Source: Oscillospiraceae bacterium (lineage in GTDB: Bacteria > Bacillota > Clostridia > Oscillospirales > UBA929). Taken from it: a stretch of DNA of 43,883 bases. The stretch spans positions 1 to 43,883 of the forward strand of contig JAIRTA010000068.1 of assembly GCA_031255175.1 (NCBI GenBank). The letters are read 5' to 3'. Position 1 is the stretch's first letter; each line of letters opens with the position of its first letter. The position numbers were made by a program, and so were the translations under genes. The notes under the pieces are model-generated. The model had not been told where the DNA came from. It saw nothing but the letters and a program-made list of their open reading frames with translations, and made no database searches. Shown one piece after another: positions 9,913 to 17,832 of this stretch.

Positions 9913-9945
9913 AATTGACAATTGACAATTGACAGTTGACAATTG
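9913..9945. repeat. Heptamer minisatellite
   Basis: Nearly five copies of the 7-bp unit AATTGAC (one copy is AGTTGAC). It lies in the 380-nt gap between the BofC-like gene and rplL, which has no gene of its own. Confidence 0.9.
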
Positions 9946-9950
9946 GTGTC

Positions 9951-10020
9951 GCCCCGGCGCGTGCGCATGTAGGGGCGCACCCATGTGTGCGCCCTCGTGT
10001 TCGACGCCCCGGCGCGTGCG
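9951..10020. repeat. REP-like hairpin flanked by 15-bp direct repeats
   Basis: GCCCCGGCGCGTGCG occurs at 9951-9965 and again at 10006-10020. Between them is an inverted repeat, GGGCGCAC (9973-9980) with GTGCGCCC (9987-9994), preceded by GTAG. The arrangement looks like a small dispersed intergenic element next to the heptamer array. Confidence 0.6.
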
Positions 10021-10057
10021 AAAAAGCGGTTTGCGAAGATGTACTCCGCAAACCGCT
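10021..10057 (-). terminator. Terminator of the rplJ-rplL operon
   Basis: Minus strand AGCGGTTTGCG pairs perfectly with CGCAAACCGCT and is followed by a T run. It lies about 35 nt after the rplL stop, so rpoB is not co-transcribed here. Confidence 0.92.
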
Positions 10058-10090
10058 CCCTATGAGGCCGCTGTGTTTGGCAAACGCCTC

Positions 10091-10474
10091 TTATTTGAGT
10101 TCCACGCTGGCGCCGGCGTCTTCGAGCTTTTTCTTGATCTCCTCGGCCTCTTCTTTGCCGATGTTCTCTTTGACGGGCTTCGGCGCGTTGTCAACCAGGT
10201 CCTTCGCCTCTTTGAGGCCCAACGCGGTGATCTCACGGACGACTTTGATCGTCGTGATCTTGTTGGAGCCGGCGGCGGTCAGCATCACGGTGAACTCGGT
10301 CTGCTCCTCCGCGGCGGCGGGCGCGGCACCGGCGGCGGGCGCGGCGGCCACGGCCATAGGCGCGGCGGCGGAGACGCCGTATTTCTCTTCCAGTGCCTTC
10401 ACGAGCTCCGAGAGCTCCAAAACGGTGAGAACGTCGATCTCCTCGAGCAGTTTTGTAATCTTTTCACTGGCCAT
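10091..10474 (-). CDS. rplL: 50S ribosomal protein L7/L12
   Basis: 127 aa from ATG 10474, with GGAGG 10 nt upstream. The N-terminal dimerisation helices ('[20 protein letters not shown]') are followed by the Ala/Pro-rich hinge (about residues 38-55) and the C-terminal factor-binding domain ('[15 protein letters not shown]...[18 protein letters not shown]'). L7/L12 dimers form the ribosomal stalk that recruits and activates elongation-factor GTPases. It is second in a two-gene operon with rplJ and closed by its own terminator. Confidence 0.99.
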   Translation of the reverse strand: MASEKITKLLEEIDVLTVLELSELVKALEEKYGVSAAAPMAVAAAPAAGAAPAAAEEQTEFTVMLTAAGSNKITTIKVVREITALGLKEAKDLVDNAPKPVKENIGKEEAEEIKKKLEDAGASVELK

Positions 10475-10532
10475 TGTACACATACCTCCATCAAAATATC
10501 TCGGTGTTGACTCCCGTGTTTCCGGAGCGCGC

Positions 10533-11066
10533 TCAGGCGCCCTTCTTTTCGGCAATGGCGGCGAGCGCCACGGCCAGGCCGCGGATGTTGCCGTTTAGTA
10601 CGTTGACGAGACCCGAAATCGGGGCGTTCAGGCCGCCCAGCATACGGGCCAGCAGGACCTCGCGCGGCGGCAGGTCGGCCAGCGTGCCCACCTCGACGGG
10701 TGTGACGACGCGGCCCTCGACAAAGCCGGCTTTGATCTGGAACTTCCCGTTTGACTTGCGGGCGTACTCGTTGAGGATCTTCGCGGGGGCCACCGGATCG
10801 GCCGCGCTCGTGGCCAGCGCCGTGGGGCCTTTCAGCACCGGGGCCAGCGCGTCGAACCCGACTTCCTCAATCGCGAAGCGAAGCAGCGTATTTTTGACGA
10901 CCGCGTACTCGACGCCCGCCGCCCGCAGCTCCCGGCGGAGCTTGGTGTCGTCGGCCACGTTGATGCCCTTGTAGTCGACCAGCACGCCGGCGCTCGCGTT
11001 CTTTATCTGCTCGGCCAACGCGGCCAGCGCGGCTTTCTTTTCTTCCAATACTTTGGCATTCGGCAT
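10533..11066 (-). CDS. rplJ: 50S ribosomal protein L10
   Basis: 177 aa from ATG 11066 ([14 protein letters not shown]), with GGGAGGTG 6 nt upstream. L10 anchors the L7/L12 dimers to 23S rRNA. The '[13 protein letters not shown]' and '[20 protein letters not shown]' blocks and the C-terminal Ala-rich L12-binding helix are typical. Expression should be autoregulated: an L10 leader and an attenuator lie upstream. rplK and rplA, often directly upstream, are absent, and the operon has its own consensus promoter. Confidence 0.99.
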   Translation of the reverse strand: MPNAKVLEEKKAALAALAEQIKNASAGVLVDYKGINVADDTKLRRELRAAGVEYAVVKNTLLRFAIEEVGFDALAPVLKGPTALATSAADPVAPAKILNEYARKSNGKFQIKAGFVEGRVVTPVEVGTLADLPPREVLLARMLGGLNAPISGLVNVLNGNIRGLAVALAAIAEKKGA

Positions 11067-11145
11067 GGATTCACCTCCCGAGACGCAGACGTCCGCCTGC
11101 GTGATGACCGCGGCGCGCTCCGCGCGGCGCGGCGCCCGAAACAAC

Positions 11146-11269
11146 AAAAAACCCCGCGTCCGCATAAGACACGAGGCCACACGGCGCACTGCGTGCGCCG
11201 CCGGTTGCCCCTCGGCAGGACGGCCGGGCCGTTTACCACAAAATTGTGTCCTGCTGTCTACGGAACGCA
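11146..11269 (-). promoter_or_regulatory. Ribosomal protein L10 leader with attenuator
   Basis: The 5' leader of rplJ holds the L10-leader features CGTAGACAGCAGGAC and a matching GTCCTGCCGAGG, followed by a hairpin GGCGCAC-GCA-GTGCGCC. It ends with a terminator stem CCTCGTGTC (11168-11176) with GACGCGGGG (11152-11160) and six T (11146-11151). The L10/L12 complex is expected to bind the leader and stop its own synthesis. Confidence 0.85.
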
Positions 11270-11275
11270 ATTTTC

Positions 11276-11304
11276 AGTATAGCAGTTCCCGCCCGGTCTG
11301 TCAA
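11276..11304 (-). promoter_or_regulatory. Consensus promoter of rplJ-rplL
   Basis: Minus strand TTGACA (11299-11304), 17-nt spacer, TATACT (11276-11281). The transcript would start near 11269, giving the L10 leader. Confidence 0.92.
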
Positions 11305-11440
11305 CTTTTTTTGTCGTCACCGCGTGATATGCGCGCGATACGCGTGAAGTTTCGGGGGGTTTGTTTCGATATTTTTTAAGAACAGTCCCGACAAAACGGC
11401 GTCGGCGCGCCGGCGAAGGCCGCGGCAAAGGAGGACTCCG

Positions 11441-13600
11441 ATGAGACCGAAAAAGCCGTTCGCACAGGCACTTTTATATCGTCTCTCCAACCAACGGCAC
11501 CTGTATGCCGTCAAAGGCGGTTTTGTCTCCCTCATCCCGCTGATGATCTTGGGGTCCTTTGCCGTGCTGGTGAACAACCTGCCGATCCAGGCCTACCAGC
11601 GGGTGATGGTTTCGCTGCTCGGCGCGGACTGGAAGGCGTTCGGCGGCCACATCTACGCCGCCACCTTCTCCATTGTGGCGCTGGCCGCCGTCATGTCCAT
11701 CTCCGGTTCGCTGTCCTCCTGGTACCGCCAGCACAAGGGCGTGAATCTCTCGCCCATCCAGGCCGCGCTGGTGGCGCTGTGCGCCTTTTTGATCATGGGC
11801 CTCGAGACCGACGGGCTGATCGTGACGCGGCTCTCCGGCACCACGGGCCTGTTCAGCGCGATCTTTGTGGGGCTCCTCTCGACCGAATTGCTGGTGCATC
11901 TGATGCAGCACCAGCCGCGCCGGCTGCGCCTGTTCTTTGACGAACCGGACTACCGCATCGCCCGCGTGTTCCACGCGCTGCTGCCGTCGCTCGTCACCGT
12001 GCTGTGTTTCGGCGTTTTGCGCGCCGTGTTCGGCGCCCTCGGGCTCCCGACGCTGCACGAACTCATCTACGCCGGCCTGCAAGCGCCCTTCCGGGGGTTG
12101 TCCGACACCCCGCTCACCGCCCTGCTGTTCAATGTGATCAGCCACGTCATGTGGCTCTTCGGCATCCACGGCAACAACGTGCTGGACCACGTGGCGCAGA
12201 ATGTGCTCGTTCCGGCGCTGCACGTAAACGCGGCCGCCGCGGTGGCCGGGCACATGCCCACGCAGGTTTTTACGAAAACATTTTTCGACGCCTTTGTCTA
12301 CATGGGCGGCTCGGGCGCCACGCTGTGCCTCATCGGGGCGCTGCTGCTGTTTGCCCGCCGCTCGGGGCAGGACCGCCTGGCCCGCATCTCCATTCTGCCC
12401 GGTCTGTTCAACATCAACGAGTTGCTGATCTTCGGGCTGCCCGTCATCATCAACCCGATCTACGCCATTCCTTTTATCCTGGCGCCGCTGTGCATGATGG
12501 GCCTCGCCGCGGCCGCCACACTGCTTCATCTCGTGCCCTACACCACCGTGGAGGTGGCCTGGACCACGCCGATCCTGGTCAGCGGATACCTCGCCACCGG
12601 GCACTGGAGCGGCGTCGCGCTCCAAATCGTCAATCTGGCGGCGGGCATTCTCGTTTACCGGCCCTTTGTGCTGCAAAGCGAGCGGATGAAGGCGCGGCAG
12701 TTTGCCGAAGCCTACGACAAATTGCGCCATCTCTGCGAAGAGGACTACGACATGGCCGTCGGGGTAAAATATTTGCAGCGTGAGGACGACGTGGGCGGCG
12801 TGGCCCGTCTGCTCGCGATGGACCTCCGGCGCGCGCTCGACAAAGAGGACGAACTTTACTACCTCTACCAGCCCTGCGTCACCCCCTCGACGGGCACCGT
12901 GCAGGGCGCGGAGGAACTGCTGCGATGGAAGCACCCGGTGTACGGCCCCATCTCCCCTATGGTGGTGGTGGCGCTGGCCGAGGACATGGGCATTGTCCAC
13001 GAACTGGGGCGCAAGGCCATCGAATCGGCCTGCCGGACCCTGAAACGCTGGCGGGCCGCGGGCCTGCCGGACTCCCTCTTCATCTCCGTCAACATCTCGG
13101 TGACAGAGCTCAAGGAGCCCGGGTTTGCCGACCGGATAGCCCAGATCGCCGCGGACCACGACGTGCCGCCGTCCGGCCTGGAGATCGAGATCACAGAGAC
13201 GCTGGCCGTGTCGAACGAGGAGACCACGTCGCGCAACCTCCTCGACCTGCGGGCGCACGGGTTTGGCATCGCCATCGACGACTTCGGCATGGGGCATTCG
13301 TCCCTCGTGTACCTCAAGCGCTTCCCCATCTCCACACTGAAGGTGGACAAATGCCTCTCAAAAGACGTGACCACAGCGCCGGAAAACCTGGAGATCATCT
13401 CGTCCATCCTCCAGCTCTGCCAGACGCTCAACATCGGCCTCGTCGTGGAATATGTGGAAAACGAAGACCAGCTCCGGCTGCTCGACTCCATCGGCTGCAC
13501 ACACTTCCAGGGCTACCACTTCAGCCGCCCCATCTCAGACGAGGCGTTTTGCCTCTTCGTCCGCGAGATCGAAGTCGGCCCGGAGCACGAGATTCTCTGA
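11441..13600 (+). CDS. PTS EIIC-like membrane domain fused to an EAL (c-di-GMP phosphodiesterase) domain
   Basis: 719 aa from ATG 11441, with AAAGGAGG 6 nt upstream. Residues about 1-410 resemble a cellobiose/lactose-type PTS EIIC permease with around ten membrane helices ('VKGGFVSLIPLMILGSF', 'HVMWLFGIHGNNVLDHV', 'NINELLIFGLPVIINPIY'). Residues about 455-715 are an EAL domain that hydrolyses c-di-GMP. Catalytic residues mostly stand: GAEELLRW (E-E-L where E-A-L is usual), Asn of 'ISVNIS', Glu of 'LEIEITET', DDFG near residue 612, Lys of 'STLKVDK' and 'FQGYHFSRP'. The usual 'AEGVE' reads 'VEYVE'. No EIIA or EIIB lies nearby, so the membrane part may sense rather than import sugar. EIIC-EAL fusions are known in Clostridia. 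Confidence 0.92.
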   Translation: MRPKKPFAQALLYRLSNQRHLYAVKGGFVSLIPLMILGSFAVLVNNLPIQAYQRVMVSLLGADWKAFGGHIYAATFSIVALAAVMSISGSLSSWYRQHKGVNLSPIQAALVALCAFLIMGLETDGLIVTRLSGTTGLFSAIFVGLLSTELLVHLMQHQPRRLRLFFDEPDYRIARVFHALLPSLVTVLCFGVLRAVFGALGLPTLHELIYAGLQAPFRGLSDTPLTALLFNVISHVMWLFGIHGNNVLDHVAQNVLVPALHVNAAAAVAGHMPTQVFTKTFFDAFVYMGGSGATLCLIGALLLFARRSGQDRLARISILPGLFNINELLIFGLPVIINPIYAIPFILAPLCMMGLAAAATLLHLVPYTTVEVAWTTPILVSGYLATGHWSGVALQIVNLAAGILVYRPFVLQSERMKARQFAEAYDKLRHLCEEDYDMAVGVKYLQREDDVGGVARLLAMDLRRALDKEDELYYLYQPCVTPSTGTVQGAEELLRWKHPVYGPISPMVVVALAEDMGIVHELGRKAIESACRTLKRWRAAGLPDSLFISVNISVTELKEPGFADRIAQIAADHDVPPSGLEIEITETLAVSNEETTSRNLLDLRAHGFGIAIDDFGMGHSSLVYLKRFPISTLKVDKCLSKDVTTAPENLEIISSILQLCQTLNIGLVVEYVENEDQLRLLDSIGCTHFQGYHFSRPISDEAFCLFVREIEVGPEHEIL

Positions 13601-13634
13601 GGCACGTTTGCCAACTGGATCTTTGTTTGCGCCG

Positions 13635-13697
13635 GACGATCACAAAACGGGAAGCCTGTCCTCAACGATCAGACAGGCTTCCCGTTTTGTGATCGTC
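13635..13697. terminator. 26-bp perfect inverted repeat between convergent genes, bidirectional terminator
   Basis: The left arm 13635-13660 (GACGATCACAAAACGGGAAG followed by CCTGTC) is perfectly complementary to 13672-13697 with an 11-nt loop. The inner part has GC stem plus TTTT in both directions, as expected between the convergent EIIC-EAL and WG-repeat genes. The stop codon of the WG-repeat gene lies in the loop, so its last residues are encoded by one arm. Confidence 0.85.
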
Positions 13698-14837
13698 GCC
13701 GCACGCGGATTGCGAACGCGTAACAATCAGGACGGCAACTTTGCCATCGTACGGAATGACGATGGCGTCCTCATTCATGAGATAGGGGCTGTATGTCACA
13801 ACCTTATGCTTGCTCTCATAGCTTATCTCATAGCTGGACTCGTCATAGGGGAATACCGGCGGAATCACGACATTGCCTTCCGTGTCCATCAGCCCCACCC
13901 TGCGGTCCTGTACGATCGGCGCCAAACCGCGGTAAAATTCACCGATGCGCTCAAACTTTGTGTCGTTCAGCAGTTGGCCGTCCGCGTCAAAAAGCTGATG
14001 ATAATACGCGCCCGGTTCCCCGAACATGCGGATGAACACCGTTTCGCCCTCCGGCGTGACATTGCCCACAGGTTTCCCGTTTGGGAAATCCGCGTCTGCG
14101 GGATCTCTGATTTCTCCGCTCGCGTCCATGTACACCCATAGGCCGTTCGCGCGTTGTGCCAATGCGTACGCATTGTCGGAGAAGAGCGGGTCGAAGCGCG
14201 CGTCTTTGTAACTTACCGCATCCAGAATCCCGCCGTTTGCGTCCATGTAGACCCATGTGTCGTCCGCGCGCTGCACCAACGCGTGGCCGCCTGCGTCAAA
14301 GGGGCGTGTGTCTTTGTAGTCGCTCACATCCAGAATTTCGCCGTTTTTATCGATAAACAGATCGCCGCCTTGATCCAGCCGCAATCGCGCGAATCCGTTG
14401 CTGAAGAAGAAATTGGCCTTATAGCTGTAAAGGGAGGACCAGTCCGTCTCGGAAACGCGGAGGCACATCGCAATTGTCTGGCCGCGGTATGTCCCGGAAA
14501 CCGGTTCGAGGCCGTCGTCGCTCCCGTTTGGCGCGGGCGTGTCCGCGGGCGGCGGCGTTTCCGTCTCAATCGGCGGAGATGCCTCAAACGGTGCATTGGA
14601 AATGCTTTCCATTTTTTCGTCTATCGCGGCCTCAGGGCTCGACGTCATCATCTCAGTGCGCGAAGACGTCCCGGCACCGACGGCCTCGCCGGCATGGGAT
14701 GCCGGGATCCCGGCGCAGGCGGACACAAAGACGAGTGACCAACACAGCAGCACGGCTGCCGCGCACACCTTTGCCGAGAACCGTCGCAAGCGCGGTGTGC
14801 ATACCTCCGCGAAAGCAGATTCTCCGTTCTTCACCAT
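13662..14837 (-). CDS. Lipoprotein with WG-type beta repeats
   Basis: 391 aa from ATG 14837 (GGGAGGGAACGAGC directly upstream); upstream in-frame codons lack a ribosome site. A lipoprotein signal ends in 'LVFVSAC' (Cys about residue 40), followed by a Ser/Pro/Thr-rich linker and a C-terminal region of WG-like repeats, e.g. 'WVYMDANGGI', 'WVYMDASGEI', 'VGLMDTEGNV'. Proteins of this kind are exported and face the outside; binding is a common guess but no ligand is known. The last 12 or so residues (CGDDHKTGSLSDR) are encoded by one arm of the convergent terminator, which suggests the original stop was lost. Confidence 0.75.
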   Translation of the reverse strand: MVKNGESAFAEVCTPRLRRFSAKVCAAAVLLCWSLVFVSACAGIPASHAGEAVGAGTSSRTEMMTSSPEAAIDEKMESISNAPFEASPPIETETPPPADTPAPNGSDDGLEPVSGTYRGQTIAMCLRVSETDWSSLYSYKANFFFSNGFARLRLDQGGDLFIDKNGEILDVSDYKDTRPFDAGGHALVQRADDTWVYMDANGGILDAVSYKDARFDPLFSDNAYALAQRANGLWVYMDASGEIRDPADADFPNGKPVGNVTPEGETVFIRMFGEPGAYYHQLFDADGQLLNDTKFERIGEFYRGLAPIVQDRRVGLMDTEGNVVIPPVFPYDESSYEISYESKHKVVTYSPYLMNEDAIVIPYDGKVAVLIVTRSQSACGDDHKTGSLSDR

Positions 14838-15048
14838 GCTCGTTCCCTCCCGATATGCCGCCTCCGGGCCCAATGGATTCCGCGGACGTGTCAACTCACT
14901 TCCAATGCCAAAACCGAAGACCACCCCTGTCAGCATTGAAAGCGTATACGGCTCAGGCTACCGCTTTGGTTGGCGAAGCCCCAATTGTGAAATTTTGAAG
15001 GGTGTAACAAAGGGCTGTGCGATTTGTCGCGTTGTCACAAAAAGCCGT

Positions 15049-15360
15049 TTACAATATGTGCGGCAGATCGCGCTTGCTGTATACAAAACGTCGAACTTCC
15101 ATCACATTTCCGATTACCACATAGAACACCGTATAATTCCTGATATTGATGCGGTAATATGGATGCACCCGATCTCGGTTTGAACGATACGGCTCAAAAG
15201 CAAGAGGATTTTCCAAGCGTTTCAGGATGGCCTTTTCCGTATCTGCTACAAGACGCAGAGCTGCGGCAGGATTTTGAAGATTTTGGGCGATATAGTCCCG
15301 TGCGGACGCGATATCCCGCTCAAACAACGGCAGATAGTGAAGTGTGAATGTTTTACCCAC
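15049..15360 (-). CDS. RelE/ParE-family toxin
   Basis: 103 aa from GTG 15360, which overlaps the antitoxin end by 8 nt. The fold signature is clear: 'LPLFERDIASARDYIAQNL' (N-terminal helices), 'ALRLVADTEKAI', 'RINIRNYTVFYVV' and 'VMEVRRFVYSKRDLPHIL', as in RelE/ParE toxins. RelE-type members cut mRNA in the ribosomal A site and ParE-type members poison gyrase; sequence alone does not decide which. Gene order antitoxin then toxin with overlap is standard. Confidence 0.9.
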   Translation of the reverse strand: MGKTFTLHYLPLFERDIASARDYIAQNLQNPAAALRLVADTEKAILKRLENPLAFEPYRSNRDRVHPYYRINIRNYTVFYVVIGNVMEVRRFVYSKRDLPHIL

Positions 15361-15610
15361 GCGCGCCGTCCTTCAGCCGTGAGAAAACCTCTTCATGGGT
15401 ATACCGGACACCGGAAGCGGCAGCGGCGCGGTCGGCTTCATCCAGCTTGAGTTCCGTATCTTCCGTGAGTTCCGCATATTGTTCAAGGCTCATGACGACC
15501 ATCGCGCCATAGCCGTTTTTGGTCAAATAGACGGGCCGTCCGCCGCTGACCGCCTTTTCGATTTCCGGGAACTTGTTCCTGAGATCGGATACAGGTCTGA
15601 TTTGAATCAT
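15353..15610 (-). CDS. Phd/YefM-family antitoxin
   Basis: 85 aa from ATG 15610 (AGGAG 7 nt upstream). The N-terminal DNA-binding part reads 'MIQIRPVSDLRNKFPEIEKA' and continues with 'GRPVYLTKNGYGAMVVMSLEQY', the Phd/YefM pattern. The acidic C-terminus should wrap and neutralise the toxin encoded next. Phd/YefM proteins usually repress their own promoter, and an AT-rich promoter region lies directly upstream. Confidence 0.92.
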   Translation of the reverse strand: MIQIRPVSDLRNKFPEIEKAVSGGRPVYLTKNGYGAMVVMSLEQYAELTEDTELKLDEADRAAAASGVRYTHEEVFSRLKDGARG

Positions 15611-15644
15611 AGTGGCACTCCTATCATGCATTTATTTTATCTTA

Positions 15645-15673
15645 ATTTTATCATAATATTATCTTCCCGTCAA
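15645..15673 (-). promoter_or_regulatory. Promoter of the toxin-antitoxin pair
   Basis: Minus strand TTGACG, 17-nt spacer, TAAAAT in an AT-rich stretch, 35 nt upstream of the antitoxin start. Confidence 0.75.
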
Positions 15674-15715
15674 TCACAAATTTGAGCCTCCGGCATGATA
15701 GAATGCGGTGCAGCC

Positions 15716-15762
15716 AAATAAAGGGAAGTCCGCTCTCATCACTGAGGCGGGCTTCCTTTTTT
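15716..15762. terminator. Bidirectional terminator hairpin
   Basis: GGGAAGTCCGC pairs with GGCGGGCTTCC (one G-U), flanked by AAATAAA on the left and TTTTTT on the right. It can end minus-strand transcription of the Rpn-like gene. Confidence 0.7.
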
Positions 15763-15847
15763 GTGAGGGGCATGGTTATGTCCCATTCCCCATGAAATTT
15801 CGCCTGACTTTCCCGAAAGACATGATCTTCCTCGCGCGCTTTTCGCG

Positions 15848-16288
15848 CTACTCGCCGTCGCGGAGGCGCTTGATTTCATCAAGGGTTAAGTCTGTCGCTT
15901 TCGCGATGTCCGCGTTGGACAGGTTCAGCGCGAACAGATTACGCGCAATCATATTGGCGCGGTTGTGACTGGCTTGATCTTCCCTGATTGCCATCGTCGT
16001 ATTCAAGTCTGTTTGGAACTTCATGCGCGAGCGGTACTTTGCCCGCATATCGGGGTCTGTGCTTATGCTTCTTAATACCGCGTCAGCCACTTTGATCGCC
16101 TCCCGTCTGTTGACTATGTCATTTACCACGTCCGAGTGTTCCGGCTTGTCGGCGTATGAGAAATAGATCCCCCACATCTCCCTGCCGGTCATTTCGCTCA
16201 CCGTCTTTGGCATGATATCCCCCGCTCCGTTGCACTCACTCGCAAGCAGTCCCGCCAATTCCTTTTGCTTTTTGGGCAACTGTACCAT
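15848..16288 (-). pseudogene. 5'-truncated Rpn/PD-(D/E)XK nuclease family gene
   Basis: 146 aa from ATG 16288 (GGAGG upstream; an ATG at 16303 overlaps that site). Only the C-terminal half of a Rpn-family (PDDEXK_2, recombination-promoting nuclease) protein is present: 'GREMWGIYFSYADKPEHSDV', then 'NRREAIKVADAVLRSISTD', and the typical tail 'LNLSNADIAKATDLTLDEI'. Full family members are near 280-300 aa, and the catalytic PD-(D/E)XK part is missing. The frame is intact with a usable start, so a short protein may still be made; it is called a pseudogene because the nuclease core is gone. Confidence 0.65.
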
Positions 16289-16327
16289 GTGCGTTGCCTC
16301 CATTTTTTGCTGTGGAGATTATCCCAT

Positions 16328-17617
16328 TTAATCAACGATCCATTGGCCGTTTCTTCTTGCCCCCTCGCGCCGCAGCAGCCCTGCAGTCTTATATTCCCTT
16401 ATTTCTCTGGCTATCGTGCTTGGGGATTTGCCTGTCAGTTCGGAAAGCGTGGCCATCGTGGCGTTGGGGTGGTCTTTAATCACATCAAGCGTTGACTCCA
16501 GTCTTTCGCTTATCTTGTCAAATATCTTGTCATCTGACATAACAAACGCTTTTTCAAATGGTAACGTCACCACAGTGAAACTCGGCGCCAATTCAAAAAT
16601 GGAACGCTCGTAGGTTTTAAGGATACGGCTCATTCCAGAACCGATCTGTTCAACCAGTTCCATGTCGCGGAACACGCGCATCAGCTCGCGGTTGCGCGGC
16701 ATGGAGCGGCATTTGAAAAAGTCCGCCTCTGACAGCCCTTCCACCAGACCGCCGCATGACGTAACAACAATTCTATCCGTGTAGATTTCGACAAGAGGGA
16801 CGCCCTTTGTGTAGTCGTTGTGGACGATAGCGTTAATCACAACCTCTTTCAGAGCGATGGAGTTCACTCGCTCTTTCTCAATCCGCCTCTTCGCCGTTAT
16901 CTTAGCAAATGTTCGGTTTTCGGAATCAAGGCGGTCAAGGATTCTCTGCGTCGTGGTAATCAGGCAACGGTTGCCGTACTCTCGCGTTTCGAGAAGGTCA
17001 ACTTTATCAGTTCCGGCGTACACGGCAACCTTTATCGAAACTCCATTTTCATCCGCAAGCAGATAAGCGGCATAGTTGAATTTCCCATCGCTCTGCCGCA
17101 AGTCCAAACTCTCAAGGAACTGCTCTGTCGGTTCAAGGTTCTTTTCTGTGTAGTAGATGGCAATCTGCTTGAAAGTCAAATTTTGACGCGGCGACAGCAT
17201 GGATTGGAGCGTTATCTGTTGCCGCTTCGCAATCAGTTCCTCCATCATCTGTTCGCTCATCGGTTGCGTGGAACTGCCGACACGAACGAAACAGCCCTGC
17301 TCCGACATTCCAAACTTGCGGATGTAGTATGGACGTTGCTGGCCACAGGACACTATCACCCGAACAACGTCTTTGCCATCTATTTTGTCCTGCACCACAT
17401 CAAACAGCCCTAGCGTCTGTGGGCGGATATTGTTTCGGATTCTGTCAACGATTTTTAGTTGCTCTGCATCGGCATCCGTTACGCCATAGGCAGTCCCATC
17501 ATCGTCCACACCAATGATAATTTCGCCACCGCCTGCATAGTTGAGAAAAGATACCACCGCCCGCTCGAAGCGGTCATTCAGTTCGCGCTTGAACTCCATT
17601 CGGTTATTCTCTTGCAT
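16328..17617 (-). CDS. AlbA_2 (Schlafen-type) / HATPase-like / winged-helix regulator 1
   Basis: 429 aa from ATG 17617 (GGAGGGAGG 6 nt upstream). Residues 1-110 form an AlbA_2 domain ('NRMEFKRELNDRFERAVVSF', 'GGGEIIIGVDDDGTAYG'). Residues about 270-360 form the ATP-binding-like domain ('LKEVVINAIVHNDYTKG', 'MELVEQIGSGMSRI'). The C-terminus is a winged helix ('MATLSELTGKSPSTIAREI' to 'LLRREGARRNGQWIVD'). Such proteins are annotated as putative DNA-binding or RecG-like regulators, and biochemical roles are unclear. The linker before the winged helix has a small repeat (DDKIFDKI). Upstream lie three copies of an 11-bp motif, so autoregulation is plausible. Confidence 0.85.
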   Translation of the reverse strand: MQENNRMEFKRELNDRFERAVVSFLNYAGGGEIIIGVDDDGTAYGVTDADAEQLKIVDRIRNNIRPQTLGLFDVVQDKIDGKDVVRVIVSCGQQRPYYIRKFGMSEQGCFVRVGSSTQPMSEQMMEELIAKRQQITLQSMLSPRQNLTFKQIAIYYTEKNLEPTEQFLESLDLRQSDGKFNYAAYLLADENGVSIKVAVYAGTDKVDLLETREYGNRCLITTTQRILDRLDSENRTFAKITAKRRIEKERVNSIALKEVVINAIVHNDYTKGVPLVEIYTDRIVVTSCGGLVEGLSEADFFKCRSMPRNRELMRVFRDMELVEQIGSGMSRILKTYERSIFELAPSFTVVTLPFEKAFVMSDDKIFDKISERLESTLDVIKDHPNATMATLSELTGKSPSTIAREIREYKTAGLLRREGARRNGQWIVD

Positions 17618-17652
17618 TTGAATCCTCCCTCCAAAGGACATCGAGTTTTTTT

Positions 17653-17681
17653 ATCATATCATTTATTATGTCAAATGACAA
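17653..17681 (-). promoter_or_regulatory. Promoter of AlbA_2 gene 1
   Basis: Minus strand TTGTCA, 17-nt spacer, TATGAT, about 36 nt from the start. The -35 lies inside the first of the three 11-bp repeats. Confidence 0.65.
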
Positions 17682-17720
17682 GATAAATATTCGTCCGTGA
17701 CAAGATAACTGACAAGATAA
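17676..17720. repeat. Three 11-bp direct repeats TGACAAGATAA, likely operator
   Basis: TGACAAGATAA occurs at 17676-17686, 17698-17708 and 17710-17720, starting at the -35 of the AlbA_2 gene 1 promoter and extending upstream of it. The spacings are 22 and 12 nt. The TGACAAGATA core recurs in the coding sequence near 16515-16540 on the opposite strand. Confidence 0.75.
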
Positions 17721-17832
17721 ATTTGCCTCAAAAATCATATGGCACCTTGACACCCCGCGTTCTGCCATCTCGATGCCTACACTGTCCCCCTGGAGGCCGG
17801 CACTGCGCCGTTTCACCCGCCCGCCGCCTGCG

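Noticed and set aside
11282-11440. c-di-GMP riboswitch upstream of the EIIC-EAL gene
   Set aside because: No GEMM-like conserved core was visible in the 160-nt upstream region.
15708-15968. 86-codon plus-strand frame
   Set aside because: Runs through a terminator hairpin and the end of the minus-strand Rpn-like gene; no domain or ribosome site.
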